Assembly (NCBI GenBank): GCA_950295325.1
Contig: OX485804.1
Coordinates: 24,364,001 to 24,428,000, forward strand
Length of the DNA: 64,000 bases
Source: Polytrichum commune
Taxonomy: Eukaryota > Streptophyta > Polytrichopsida > Polytrichales > Polytrichaceae
Reading direction: 5' to 3'
In this document: piece after piece, positions 43,548 through 56,258 of the stretch
Numbering within the stretch: the first letter of the stretch is position 1
How the letters are laid out: every line of letters starts with the position of its first letter
Notes under the pieces: model-generated
Database searches by the model: none
What the model was told of the DNA's origin: nothing
What the model saw: the letters and a program-made list of their open reading frames with translations, nothing else
Translations under genes and position numbers: made by a program

Positions 43548-45295
43548 ATGAGCCCAAATAGTGTGCTCACATGTGTGTTAGGCGTAAAAGAATGCTAGAA
43601 TTAGGATTTGATGTTTTCAACACGTATACAAAACATAAAAAAAGAGTGCCGGGGTAGGGCTTAAGTTGGAACTGAGTTAAGTGTTAAAGATAACATTTTG
43701 GGCTAGTGTTTGATGGATTTGGATTGAACTAGGTTACTTAGTTAAGTTAGTGATATTTAGATTGGAATAGGGGGGGGGGCTCAAAATGGGTAGGGGAAGC
43801 TTAGTGTTAAGGTAGCTATAACCTAGGCTGTGGGTTAGTGGTGTTGGTTAGGCCTTGATTAATTATCTTAAGTCCAAGTTTGATTGGCTTGGAGTTAGGA
43901 GTTGAGGCTTATGCCAAAAACTAGTTTTAGTTGATGGTGGAATTAGTTGGTCTGGGCGGGCACTACTGCTCGCTTTGGGCTCGGGTTGTGTCCGTTTAGG
44001 GACGGGGGTGGCACGAAGGATAGGCCAACTGCTAGATTTCCGGGCCTGAGGAAGGAAGTCCCCTGTTCGGCCAGGGAGCTCTCTGAAACACTCTCTTAGT
44101 TGCTGGAAGGATACAGAATGCGGAGCTCGACCGTAGAAGGCCCTGCTGGAATCCTCCGAGGTTACTCACCAATCTGATGTGGGAGGGCGCACCTGGGTTG
44201 CGGATGGAGCCAAATGGGGAGGGGCAGGAAGAAAAAAACGAGAGCTTGGAAAGCCACCAGGGGCGGTTGAAGGCGGCCGGACATCGTTCTCACCTGGATT
44301 TGGATTTACACAAGGGCCCGGACTGCAAGTGGCATTGGCAAGGAGACGAAAGGATGTAGGAGGTGGCTGTAGGTGAATGCCGAGAGATGAATCTGTTGTG
44401 GGTAACCGGTGCATTTACATCCGCATTCACTGGAATCATTGCACAACCTAGGAGATTGCTACAAGAGGGAAGCGGCCAACATCAGCTAAGTGGGTTATGC
44501 CTCTCGGTCTTCCTCGCAGTTGAATCGTCCTCGGCTGTTCTTTGGTAATGCCAACCAATGCCAGTGTGGGGGTCAACTTGGTGGAGGTAGAGAAGGGAGA
44601 TCTGCTCGGGGGAGCGCATGAGCTGGGCTTCTAGCCGAATCGATCGGGTCAGAAGCAATCCCCGCAGGCCAGAGGGAGTGGCTTTGAGGTTGCAACCTCA
44701 GAGTTGGTAGAGGGAGCAGCGGGAAGGATCTGCTGTCTGTTGGTTGGACAATGAAGCCTGGGCCGACTGGGAGGAAACCAGGTATGCGGCAGGAGCGTGG
44801 AATTCAGCGCAGAGTTATTGGCGAGGTCCCGGCGGTAGTCTGCCGAGGTGAACTGGTGGGAGACGGAGAGATGGAAGTGGGGCAGAGAAGGCGGCAGGCA
44901 CTCCAGGGGCCTTCCGAGATGGCACAGTAGAAGGGGTCCGAGGACTAGGTAGGGGTTGAAGGGGGGTTAGGCCTTAGGACAGTTGGGTTTTGTAAGGCAC
45001 ATTAGTATGAGCCGCAGCTAATTAGTAAATTGGCTTTTGGTTAAGTGTGATTGCGGTGCTAGGAAGTGCAAGTGTGGAATGTGTTAGTGGGGATGGTGGG
45101 CATGAGACAGAAAAGTATTTTTTGAATACTATAATCCTTGCTTGATGGAAATAAAGTTGTATGAGGCTTCACCTTCATGGGATGGATGTATTAAGATGCT
45201 AAAACCCACAACCTAAGGAGGTTACCCGAACACATGTGGGTCACATACCTTCACCTGGATTACGACGCTTAAAGGTGGGGGTTTGTGGCTGACAG
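43548..45295 (+). mobile_element. LTR-like element (family TATGAGCCCAAA) inserted at the MITE border
   Basis: Begins ATGAGCCCAAATAG, ends GTGGCTGACAG, and is flanked by GCCCT on both sides (43543-43547 and 45296-45300; the match can be read as 7 bp, GGCCCTA). It shares the terminal block GATTACGACGCTTAAAGGTGGGGGTTTG with the end of 8393-9720. It is longer (1748 bp) and GC-rich in the middle (43940-44960), with no retroviral-type domain. Its position shows it inserted after the Tourist-like MITE. Confidence 0.7.
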
Positions 45296-45300
45296 GCCCT

Positions 45301-48270
45301 AAGTGGACAGAAGAGTCCGCAAATTCCACCTGGCATTTATGTCAGTAACATTGACATGTAATTCACCACACTTTCCATCCTTATCTATTTTTGCAATTTG
45401 AATTTGAGATTGAGTTTGTTACTCCATATTGATTCAGGTGGAACTTGCTTTCTGGAAGTTTATGATTGAACTCACCTTGTGGATCAATCCAGCTGCTGTG
45501 GGGAAACTACGACTAAATTATCTGGGAGCATTTGACATCCCACCAAGTATATCACTGAGCTCTATGATGACATTATTGTGATCTCCAACTACAACAGCTG
45601 GTCCTTAAGAATTTTCTCCACAATACCAACTTCTTAGATGAATTGGGTTGGAGATTATTAAGGAACCTTTACACTGAAACACTCTAATGGGGTGACACCC
45701 TAATATTATTTCTATTGGTGTTGCTAGGCTGAATGTTCAGGTCCATTGGCCTCAATTTAGGCCCAAAACGTTCTTAGGAGTTTCATGCAAATTTTGTATA
45801 CTCTCTTTATGTTGGATGACATGAAATCGTCATCAAACTCTTAAGAAGTGCATAGCAATTTCATTATTAAAGTGTACATTGGAGGTGAATTATTTCATGT
45901 TTTTCATCCTAATACCTTGGTGTAAGTGTCATGTGTCCATAAATGTGTTTCATTATGTCCAATTTTATTTTTAAACGTTCATTTTTCATGTAGCCATGTT
46001 ATTGTGTAATGTGGCCCATGTTTGGTTTCATACGTAAAGTCATACAATTGATATGCAATACATCTTTAGTTCTATTGGTACACAATTGAATGATAAGTGT
46101 GAAGAAGAAAATTGGGATCATTTCAGTTAATTTTTGTTGTCCTTTTCATTCCTTAATCCTAAGGTCAACAACTCTGACATCAACCATAGATAACAGTTAA
46201 GAAATCAACATGATATCATTAGTAACCCTAATCCTTGTTAATTAACTTTGTCATTGTATTGATTATGGAGTATTAAATGTAGGTATGATCCAAAATATGC
46301 TCCACAATACAAATCTAAGCACACCAACTATGTAAAGTTATTTGCTTTAGTCCGTGTTTGTTAGACACTCATTCTTGCACCCCAATTGTGAATGACCCCT
46401 ACATCTAACATTATCTAGTTGAACAAGCATGTTGGGTGGGTCCAAGAATATGTCAAAGATTGATTTTGGTGAATGCCATGTGATCCTTCACTATGCATAT
46501 TCAACCTAAATAACAATTACGTTGCTTCCGTAAATATACCGGCATCTAACTTTTCATTTGTGTCAGTCCCACCGGCCGCCCTCAACGACCGATTAACATC
46601 ATGTTCTTTAATTAGCGTGTCTTCTCGTCATCTTGGCTTATTTAACGAAGACCCTTTGTAAGCTCTAGGGGAGAAAGTTAGCAACTTCTTTGCTAATGCA
46701 TATTATTCTTTGTTGAAGTAGGGTTCTTGGCTACATACGGAAGGCTTATGCTGAAGATCATAGAATACATGATAATTTTAGCACCGAGACAACCGCCTTC
46801 CTACTACAGGGTTGACAACTTACTAACTTACTAACTTAGTAACGACGGTCTAGGAGGCCAATTGTCCAATAGGTTAGGTCCATTGATTTTGAAATCAACT
46901 CTCCCCTTTGTTGGTTTTACTGCATAACTTTCTTATATGTGGAATGGAATAGGCTGATTGTGCTTAATAAGTGTTATAAGTTTCTGTTATTTCAACAAAG
47001 GTGTAGAAATTGATAAAGATAAAGGGTCATATAGTAGGTAAAGTGGTAGGATATTGTAAGTTGTTCCAACCAAAGAGTACTCGAGAGTAAATTTTTTATA
47101 TATCCTAGTGTTTGAAGTGTCTTCTTTAGCTTGACAACTTCAGTAAATGCAAGGTTAGCACCACACGATTTTTTACAACTAGGTTTTTCATAGTTTTTTT
47201 TAAATAACCCAATCATCTAAGGTTCAACAAAATCCAGTTTTATTCGGTTTTATTACAAATAAGTTGAGATTATAGGGCACAAGACCCAATGTCCGCCAAT
47301 GATGGTGTCGATTGCCAAGTGTTGGAATAAAACCATGATTTTATAAGAAAAAATCGGGTTTTTTTGCATTAAAACCAAAAACCCAATGCATCGGCTCAAA
47401 AAGGTTAGGTTTTTCCCACCCTTGGGTATATGTAGATGGAAATATTCTAGCTGATGTTGTATGTTAGGTCACAGTAGGACAGGGTTAGCTATAGAATTGC
47501 TCAAACTTTTCTTTTAGTCCTCTGTGTCTTTCTTTAGTGTTCACTTCACAGTAGTTAAACTTTGCGCCCAAAACTTTAACGTAAGAAGTTGATGATATCG
47601 TTTTTTACCTTCGTTCATGTGCACTATGTGTAGCGGTACTCTAGTAACATTAAGTTGAAAGTAATTGTAGTTGGCATCTAGCAATGTTACACTTGTCATA
47701 ATTAAACTATGGGTGAAGAGATACATGTTACTTGTAAGTGAACTTAATACTCCACATGGAGTATTGTTACTTGATTTTCCTTATGTCCTTATGGCTGGTA
47801 AGATGGTACAAAGATGGCATAGTTTTCCAAGCCCTACTCTTAAGCCATTGGTATGAGGTGATCTATGGAACACTATATTCGTTAATTGGAAACTTTTGAA
47901 AGTCTCAAAATAAAATATGCCCATAGTTTGGGATGCCAATATTGTGGGCATACGGAATATTGGAAACATCAAGAACATGACGATTTAAAAATTTGTACGT
48001 AAAGGATATTCTTATTACTAAAAATAGATAATTTCAATTAAAATGGAAAGTGAGCTCCATGTGGAAAATAACAATCCACTCCAAAAAAAACAAATGGTTT
48101 ATGTCATTATAGAGTTTGGGGTGCGCATCCCATAAGTAAGGCTCTTATGAATTTGGATGGCACATCCTAAACGTATACCACAATGGAGTGTGACAAGTCC
48201 ACTAAGTCTATTAAAAACCAAATCTACTAATCGCCCATGTTTTTCGCCATTAACTCCCACCTATGTTATG
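45301..48270. other. AT-rich intergenic region
   Basis: Apart from the possible exon at 45438-45580 I see only short open frames and no RNA gene, transposon end or tandem repeat that I can support. Confidence 0.4.
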
Positions 48271-49658
48271 TTTACACATCTCCATCTTCCGCTTCATATC
48301 CATTCTCGGCGTCATTTTTTGCCGCTGCAATACGTGCCAAGTTGTCTTTGGCAAAATCTATATGTTTTTGGGGGATGGTCATTGTTTCTGTTTTGGACCC
48401 TTTGCGCGGCTTCCAAGCACAAAGTATAGTATCCGTATTTATCCAAACCGGTGTGTACGCTGAGTCCACAGTCCACTTAAAATTCTTTTTGGTGTCCCAA
48501 CCTAAATAAGTGCGTAGCACATTATGGTCTTTAGTGCTTGGACGACAATATTCCACCTCAATTTGACGAAAATTGGGGCTAGTTCGAACAAAATTGGGTG
48601 AAGACAATGCTTTCACCAACCAAATTGGCTTGGGATGCTCCTCATCCCCTGCTCGTACAAGGACCAAATAACCTTCATGGCAATCAACACCTACACGAAA
48701 CGACGGTGCCGGTCGATTGCGGGCAGGGCCAACGTAATGCTCGTCCATTGCGAACTCTTCACGAACGTCTCCATTGCTAAAAAACATGGTGTCGGACTCG
48801 ACAACCGTTAAACGGCTTTGTGGTCAAAATCCTTGTGTTAAAGTTGTACGGGTGTCGCCACCAAGTGTCATTAGGGCCGAGCGAATGCAATCCCAATACG
48901 CAATTAAAGGCTCATGAGTATCTTTAACACGTCTAGTGATGTCTTCCTCACACAACTCTTTCCAATATTCAATGAATCCGGATATGCCTTTGATGATTTC
49001 CGGCCCATTCCTCATGAGATCAGGTTTGCAAGGCTTTGGATCCCCATCCGGAAGCAAACATTTGTCATCATTGTCTTGATGCCATACGAATATACCATCA
49101 TCCGGGCCCCAATTAGGAGATGTGCACAAAAGCTTGAATTGCATGGCTGGGAGACCATCATCCCTTATATAGAATCGGAATTGTTGTGCTTTGGTATGCC
49201 CCACCAAACGGTCCCCTCCCTTCAACATGTATGACTTGATGAAGGCCTTGAAATTTGGTACTTCCTCAATCATGTGCGGAATTACTGGCATATGGTCCAA
49301 ATCCATATACGATTTCATAAGAAGAGGTATGGTTGGAAAATCTTCTTCATGCAACTTCATGCTCCACCGTCCGAATGATGCATCAATGTCGTCGTGTGTA
49401 CGTCCCACCATAAAAAACGACACAAACACCTCCTTGAAGATTCCTTTCGCCACGAGCAATGACCAAAAACAAAATACATATCGACATTTGTTGTCTTTCG
49501 CGCAATTATCAAGTTGAACGTGAAGAGTTGGAGGCAATGGTTTTGCACAAATAGGTTCTCCCGGTGGTTCTGGCAATGACGACATACAAACCTCCTTCCC
49601 CGCAAGCACTGCTTCGTAAAGGGGTGTCGTTCCACAACCATCAAAAAATGCACGTGAT

Positions 49659-50657
49659 TGTTGCGCACCTCTCCATGAGGAGTGCCCGAAACACCATGGG
49701 CACAAGGGGGACCCCGGAGTGACACCCGGGACTTGTGGCGCCGTTGGTGAGAGGGCCCAAGTGATCCTAGTGTGGGTGAGGGCCCCGGGCGTTGGGAACG
49801 CCTCCCACCCACGGAGACTAGGAGGCATGAGGGTAAGGCCATGAGCTATGCGTAGCTCATGGCGTGGTGATTCTAGAATGCTCAAGAACACCTCAATCGG
49901 AGGTGTGAGCTAGGAGTTATGGCCATTTGAGTGGCGCGCTGTCCCGGGACAGCGCCCTGCTACAGCAGTGCCTGGGAGTGATTCCCGGGACTGCCAAGGT
50001 TCAAACAGGCATAACTTCCTGACCACTTGCCCGAATGGGGCAAGTGAGGAGTCCATCGGCATGTACGTGAAGCGTAGATGAAGATGGAGTGGTTGGTTGC
50101 TGGAATCAGACATCATACAAGGAAGTTATGATGGTCTGAAGCTGCTGGGGGCTTCTAGGCCCAGCGGCTAAGGGAAAATGTCCACTTGGCCCCAACTCTT
50201 GGTAGAGAGACAAGAGGTTGGTTGACGGTGGGGTAGGGGCCCCGCGTAGAGTCCTAGAGGCTTATATGGGTGAGGTGGTGTGGCCTCACCCACCCGAGGC
50301 CGAACGGCACGGCCTCCATTGGCATTGGCCTAATGTGAGGCCATAGTTGCCTAGTATGGTTCGGGTTGTTGTAGTGTTGCTTCGGCAACGCGATGATCAA
50401 CATAAGATTGGACTTCCATGGATGGAAGTCCACATCTAAGGATTGGTTACCAATTAAAGGGGTTGGTTACCGATTAAAGGGGTGAGTCCCGAAGTAAAGC
50501 AAAGTAGGAGGGTTGGTTCCCCTCCTATGAACTATAAGGTCCGGGGTGAGAGGAGCTAACCATTAGCATGGCGGTATGCGAAGGGTTAGCGACTCGTAAC
50601 CTTTGCTAGAATTGCAAATTGGCAAGGTTGTTAAGGGGGCTAGCAAGGGTTGCGACA
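49659..50657 (+). mobile_element. Solo LTR of the same chromovirus family
   Basis: 999 bp, TGTTGCGC...TTGCGACA, homologous over its whole length to the LTRs at 11025 and 17100 but with several substitutions and a small tandem duplication (GGTTACCRATTAAAGG twice, near 50447-50480). The flanking GTGAT (49654-49658 and 50658-50662) is a perfect 5-bp duplication, so LTR-LTR recombination removed the interior. Excising it with one GTGAT joins LHSS to RAFFDGCGTTP in frame in the DUF7869 gene. Confidence 0.97.
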
Positions 50658-50795
50658 GTGATGAATGTAACGGCGGCTTCTCCAGATCGCGCAAGAGTTT
50701 TGCAAATGAACCCACTGTGTGGTTAGCATCGCCAGGGTAAAAATCCAACCCATAATGGGCATACTTTACGTCTCCATGGCCGTGGGCAATCATCC

Positions 50796-50935
50796 CTGCG
50801 AAAAAAAACAAACGATGCTTGAACAACAACAATAACAACGACAACTCCAAACGGAGGTATGAAATTGGATATTTGGCAAACACACCCAATAAAATTTGAG
50901 AGAATTTGAATACATATTTGTGATTCAATACAAAC
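50796..50935 (-). other. Intron of the DUF7869-type gene
   Basis: On the minus strand ATCACAG|GTTTGT...TTTTTTTTCGCAG|GGATGATT, 140 bp, phase 1. Splicing gives PVSIT-G-MIAHGHGD, matching the continuous family sequence. Confidence 0.8.
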
Positions 50936-52549
50936 CTGTGATAGATACGGGTAACTTGAAAAGACCATCCGTGGCCTTTATTTTGCGTGCATAACAAGGG
51001 CATGCGGTCTTGGCGTGGTCCATTTTATCATGGATGATTGTTAGAACTTCTGTAGGCCTCATTATGGATAGAGCACGGTTCTTGTAGTAATCTTGACGGT
51101 GAGCCTCTTGGTTGTTGACATGTTCAATATATTTTGCTTGGTGTCTAGTGTGGGATTCGGTACCTATGGGGTGGGCGTCTCGAAGACCTTTGTATTTTTC
51201 ACACGTCGTACACCTAGCGAATTTGTCCCCTGGTCTCTTCAAAATGTATTCGGCAAACTGTTGGTTTTTAATCACACTCAACTTGGACAAAGAAATGGGC
51301 CCACATCCCGCTATGCGATCCACTTCATTGATGTCCGTTAATATGTTCTTCCATTTTGTACCCGTGGGCAACACCATTTGTACAACTTTCTCCCCTGACG
51401 ACAATGTCCTCGTCTTGTGGGGCATTGCATCGGCCAATGGGACTATGATGGTGGAGAGTGTCGCGGAGGTTTAGAGTGTAGCCTCCCTAGGTTTCTTTGT
51501 ACCCGAATTGCCATGAAAACGAGAGCGGCGACCCAACAATGAATATTTTTGAAACCTATAAAAGTCAGACTTTGACACGGCGTAGATGGTATACCACGCA
51601 GTACAACACACTTCCACATTATCAAGTGTGACCACCTTATGCCCATGGATGTCAATGTGGACATTTCTGTGGACCTCGAGTTTCTTTGCCGATCTCATAC
51701 GGAAATCCGCAAGCCACATCTCTTGACGTAGGGACTTAATTTTCTCCCGCGGGAAAAATTGGCAACATTTCCTCTCGCAACAGTCCTTGGCGGACACAAA
51801 ACGGATAGATTCGTCTCCCAATATGCGATCCCGTCGACGTTCCTTATCTCCACGAGGCACACGGTTAGAATCATATCTGCGTAGGCCTTTGCGAGGACGT
51901 ATTTTGGCCAACAAAGCTAATTGCGTTTGCTTATGGCGGCGGTCATGATCCAACAAGCTTACTCCGTCATGGAGAACCCGACAAAGAGGCCATCGACGCA
52001 AGGAAAATCTCCATGTCACCGGGACGTCAAACGGAAGCAAAGAATTCAAGATGCACACACCCACATCATTGGGACCAAGGGGGTTGGCATCCATACAATC
52101 ACAGGGATCGGAATTTCTACATATGCCATCTGCCACCGGGACACCAACATCGTTGAAAAGAACAACATCAAGGCCCACCCATTGCTCCCTACCGAAACCG
52201 GCACATAACGGAATGTCATCATTGTCATCCCCGAAACGTATAGATTGTTCGTGCGTTTCAAATGATTCGTGGGAGGATGAATCCACAAACCCACCCATGG
52301 CATTTGCCATGCCATGACTACCCGCCGATGGCGAAGATAGTTCACAGTCACCATCGGAAGAGGAAGCTTTTGTGGACAACTCCAATGAACTATATCCAAT
52401 GTGCATCGCCATCCAACCTAAACAAACCACCAATAAATGACCAACACAACAACAACCGCAATACATACAAAAGCGGATACGAGATATGCCTACATATATG
52501 GCTGAAAAATCACAACCAACACTCGCCACACCGTTGCGGGACCTCACAT

Positions 52550-53865
52550 ATGAAGACGAACGTGCGTTCGACAACAGCCCCATGACATGCAAATCCTACA
52601 CGGGACTCAGACGTCCCTGCACAACGGAACCCCATTCCAATATATATTACCCGTGAAGGGCTTTGGGTGGAGTCGCCAATAAAACATTGGAAGGATTGTC
52701 CACCACCAAGGGACAACACAAACACATATATTCACGAACGCGAGGACGAAAACATCAACCCAATATACAATAAAATCTAAATGGGACATATTATAAGAGC
52801 ACCTAAAATATACTTGCCACTTTATTCACATGCAGTAAGCATCATATTTGAGGGGCGTATATTTGATGGGCGAGTGTTTACGAACGATCGTTCGTTAGCT
52901 ACAGCTGAAATGGAGGGCTTATGTACACGAACGATCGTTCGTAAGTTCCAGCCGAAACATAGGGGCGGATGCATACGACCGATCATATGTATGTTACAGC
53001 CGCGACAGTGTTAGGCAAAAATGATTGGACACGTCCAAATAGAGATATCTATAGCCACGTTACAGGGATACATGAAATCCAATATCCAGTGGAAAATGAC
53101 AATCGACATCTATCACTAAAATCATGATTGAACAGATACGAACGAGCGTTCGTATCTAACATTAACACGGTGTAGTCCTCTACACATGCTTGTGTCAACA
53201 AGTCTGTTGGTGGATGCGTGGACGGTGGATAGGTGGTATTTACGAACGCGCGTTCGTAAAATTGGAAAACATCATTATCCGTGGACATAAATGGTAGTGC
53301 GAAATACGAACGAGCGTTCGTATCTATTCTAAACATGGTGTAGTCCTCCACACACGCTTACGTTAACAGGTCTGTTGGTGGATGTGTGGACGGTGGACAG
53401 GTGGTATTTACGAACGTGCGTTCGTAAAATTGGAAAACATAATTCTCCGTGGACATAAATGGTAGTGCGAAATACAAACGAGCGTTCGTATTTAACTTCC
53501 ATATTGTGAACGTGGCCAATGCACGGAAGTGTATAAATTAAGGAATATTTATGGATTCTTGAAAAATAATCCCAGGTGATATTTACGAACGCACATTCGT
53601 AAATATCCCATCATCAGATGTTCCGTTGGAGAAAACGGTTACACGGGAACTCCTGCGCGTCTGGGTCTTGAAGGTAGATATACGAACGTACGTTCGTATA
53701 TAATCGACACAATTTTCGTGCCTAGTTCTGTCTATAAGTAACTCAATGTCGAGTACGGTTGTAAACAACTTACGAACGCACGTTCGTAAACAACTCACAT
53801 CATATTTATGTACCTCTTGTACATGTGCTACCAACTCACGTTTACGAACGTGCGTTTGTAAACGT
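52550..53865. repeat. Palindrome cluster upstream of the DUF7869-type gene (about 14 copies)
   Basis: Copies of the TTTACGAACG-NN-CGTTCGTAAA palindrome, more or less degenerate, lie near 52558, 52733, 52877, 52925, 52973, 53135, 53239, 53304, 53406, 53471, 53581, 53679, 53769 and 53840. Four of them sit in two direct repeats of about 169 bp (53135-53303 and 53304-53473) that share GTAGTCCTC and GTCTGTTGGTGGATG. Several have arms extended by matching flanks, e.g. ATATACGAACG/CGTTCGTATAT at 53679. The cluster occupies the 1.3 kb before the gene's start. Confidence 0.9.
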
Positions 53866-55001
53866 CCGGTATTTGCGGCGGTATATAAGGGTATGTGCAG
53901 TCTGTAGTGGACCTGGGGGGTGTAGGGTTGGCGCACAAGAAAATGGTTTGAGCGCGTTCCAGTCAGGTCTGTGGAGCGCACACTTGGATGTGCCGCAGAA
54001 AAGAGCTCTTCTGTGGGGGGAAGAGCTTTAAGTACCTTCCCCCCAATGGTTCAAAATCCCTTGGATGCTATTTAAAAAGTGGATTCCCGCCGCCTACTTT
54101 GACCTAACAATATGCCATTCCATTCATGCGCAATATATAAATAGCATTATGTATGGAACATGTCTTGCGTGCACGCAACATATTGTAAATGTATAAATCC
54201 GTCGCACACCTTAGTTGTTACCAAGGTCGCACGAAAATATGTCTATATATCTATATGTCTATATTTATAAGTCTATATATATGTATAATTTATATTTTAC
54301 TATTTTATATATGGGTTATTATAATATATATATATAGGTTGATGGGTTAACATTGAGTATTAAATTATTTGCGACTAAGGTGTGAAGTCCAAGTGAATTG
54401 ATGAAGGTTTAAGTGATATATATATTCACACACACAATGAGGTAAGAGTGGCTAAGAACATATTGTGGAATCCCCTAAAATTGTAGATATCATATGATTC
54501 ACATAAAAAAAAATGCTTGTAATATGGTCACCAAGTGCATAAATACCAATAAAAAATCGCTTAATCCATAGTGGCTTGTGCTAGGTAGATTGAGGACATT
54601 TGGAAGTGGAGGCTCACCAAACATCGGCCCATATTAATATGACTCATTGTTGCAATTCATCATTGGTGAAAATTAAAGTTTAATGCACTAGTATTCGATC
54701 GTTAGTTCAAGTTGACACCTAATTAAATGACTTGACGTCCTATTGGAAATTCACTTTAGGTCCACCATGGTGTGGAAATGGATAACTAATTTGGAATGGT
54801 GCATACAATAGTATGCACTTACAATTATATATTTGTATTATTTGCAACAAGAAGTATGTGCATGACCATAGCTTAAACTATTGATTTAAGTTGAAGTCTT
54901 AAACCATTCATGTTATAATAAGACTAAGTGTGTATTTTGTGATCAAATTGCACTCAAAACTATTAAGGTGAAAGGGCTAGCATTTCAAAATTCATTCTTC
55001 A
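53866..55001. other. AT-rich intergenic region before copy B
   Basis: No gene. It contains GATAT/TATAT-rich stretches (54235-54360). An inverted GAAGAGCTC/GAGCTCTTC-like pair lies near 54000-54030. Because copy A is cut off at the window start, the true left boundary of the duplication may lie in here. Confidence 0.4.
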
Positions 55002-56258
55002 CCCCCTAAACCAATGTTTTATATCAAAATGACAATTACTGGCATGAGTCTAGATTATTATAGTTGCTATGACCCAAATAAGGCAAGTTCCAATCGAACC
55101 AACATTCGTAGACCATTTTGACATGATGCGCATAGACCACAACATGGCCATATATAAGAAAGGTTGGTAAGGTAAAAAAATGTAGGGTTTAGGGTTTGGG
55201 GTTAGGGTATAGAGTTTGTGAAAGTTGTCTATGTGGTTTGCGGGCTTAGGGTTTAGATCGTTACTTCAATGCATTATATACACAAACAATATCGACTCCT
55301 AAATAATCCATATCGCACTAACTTAATTTATGGGAAGCTCATACTATCAATTATTGATACTACTAGCAAAACATGCGACCACATGGCTAAAATACACTAC
55401 ACTAAATATCATATTTAGTGTTTGATTGTATAATATAGTGTTGTTACATTATCATGGTCAACACTAAATTTCAATTCTTTGATACTACTAGCAAAACATG
55501 CGACCACATGGCTAAAATACACTACACTAAATATGATATTTAGTGTTTGATTGTATAATATAGTCACTGTGTTGTTACACTATCATGGTCAACACTAAAT
55601 TTCAATTCTTTGATAATTAGTGTTGGACATATTAAATGGGCCACCACATTTCCTACTACCATGTCCTTTATGCTTTTATCATTGTTAATTTTTTTTTCAT
55701 ATTAATTTCCTTACACAAAATTTGTGCATGCGACATCCACATATTACCATTATAGTTGAAATTAAGTGTTTGAGTTCACAATGAATAGTAGTTACTTTCA
55801 TAGGGTTACTGATATTTAGTGTACTATGCGTTTGTATTTAGAGTATCTAACACTAAATATCATATTAAGGGTGGTTCAAGCTAACACCTCATTAAATTAA
55901 TGACATCGTATTGAAAATTGAATTTTCATCCACCTCTTGTGGAGAATCAGATAGCCCCTCTCCACAATTCAAATTGAGTCATTTATATATGTAATATTTA
56001 TTTGAGGAACCATTGAAGAACTTTAAAGATGTCTCGTTCATGAAAACGACATTTGCATCTTGGGGGTGGATTCTTCATCGAAAACCTACTAAATGACATG
56101 AATTGTTAAATACAAATTATCTGAACATACTTTTCTAAAATATGTTTACAAGGAATCCATATGTCGAGGTACTAAGGGGATACGGAAAGTTAAATTTATG
56201 TCCCTAAACTAAGCTCCTCCCATCTCCTATTTCATTTTTCCTGAACCCTCATCCCTCC

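Larger units (their letters stand above)
48275..52412 (-). pseudogene. DUF7869-type gene, broken by a solo LTR and two stops
   Basis: The start is ATG at 52412 (MAMHIGYSS), just after an acceptor TTTAG, suggesting an untranslated upstream exon. Exon 1 (52412-50936, phase 1) has a Ser/Asp-rich N-terminus, then CCERKCCQFFPREKIKSLRQEM and WYTIYAVSKSDFYRFQKYS, blocks of a plant family of unknown function, then CTTCEKY. The intron is 50935-50796. Exon 2 continues MIAHGHGDVKYAHYGLD, then VQLDNCAKDNKCRYVF, VGRTHDDIDASFGRWSM and LLMKSYM, the DUF7869 domain, which looks like a transposase-derived RNase-H-type fold (inference). Lesions are TAA at 51473-51471 (Gln expected), TGA at 48826-48824 (CGA by one change) and the solo LTR. 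Without them the protein would be about 1000 residues. Confidence 0.8.
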
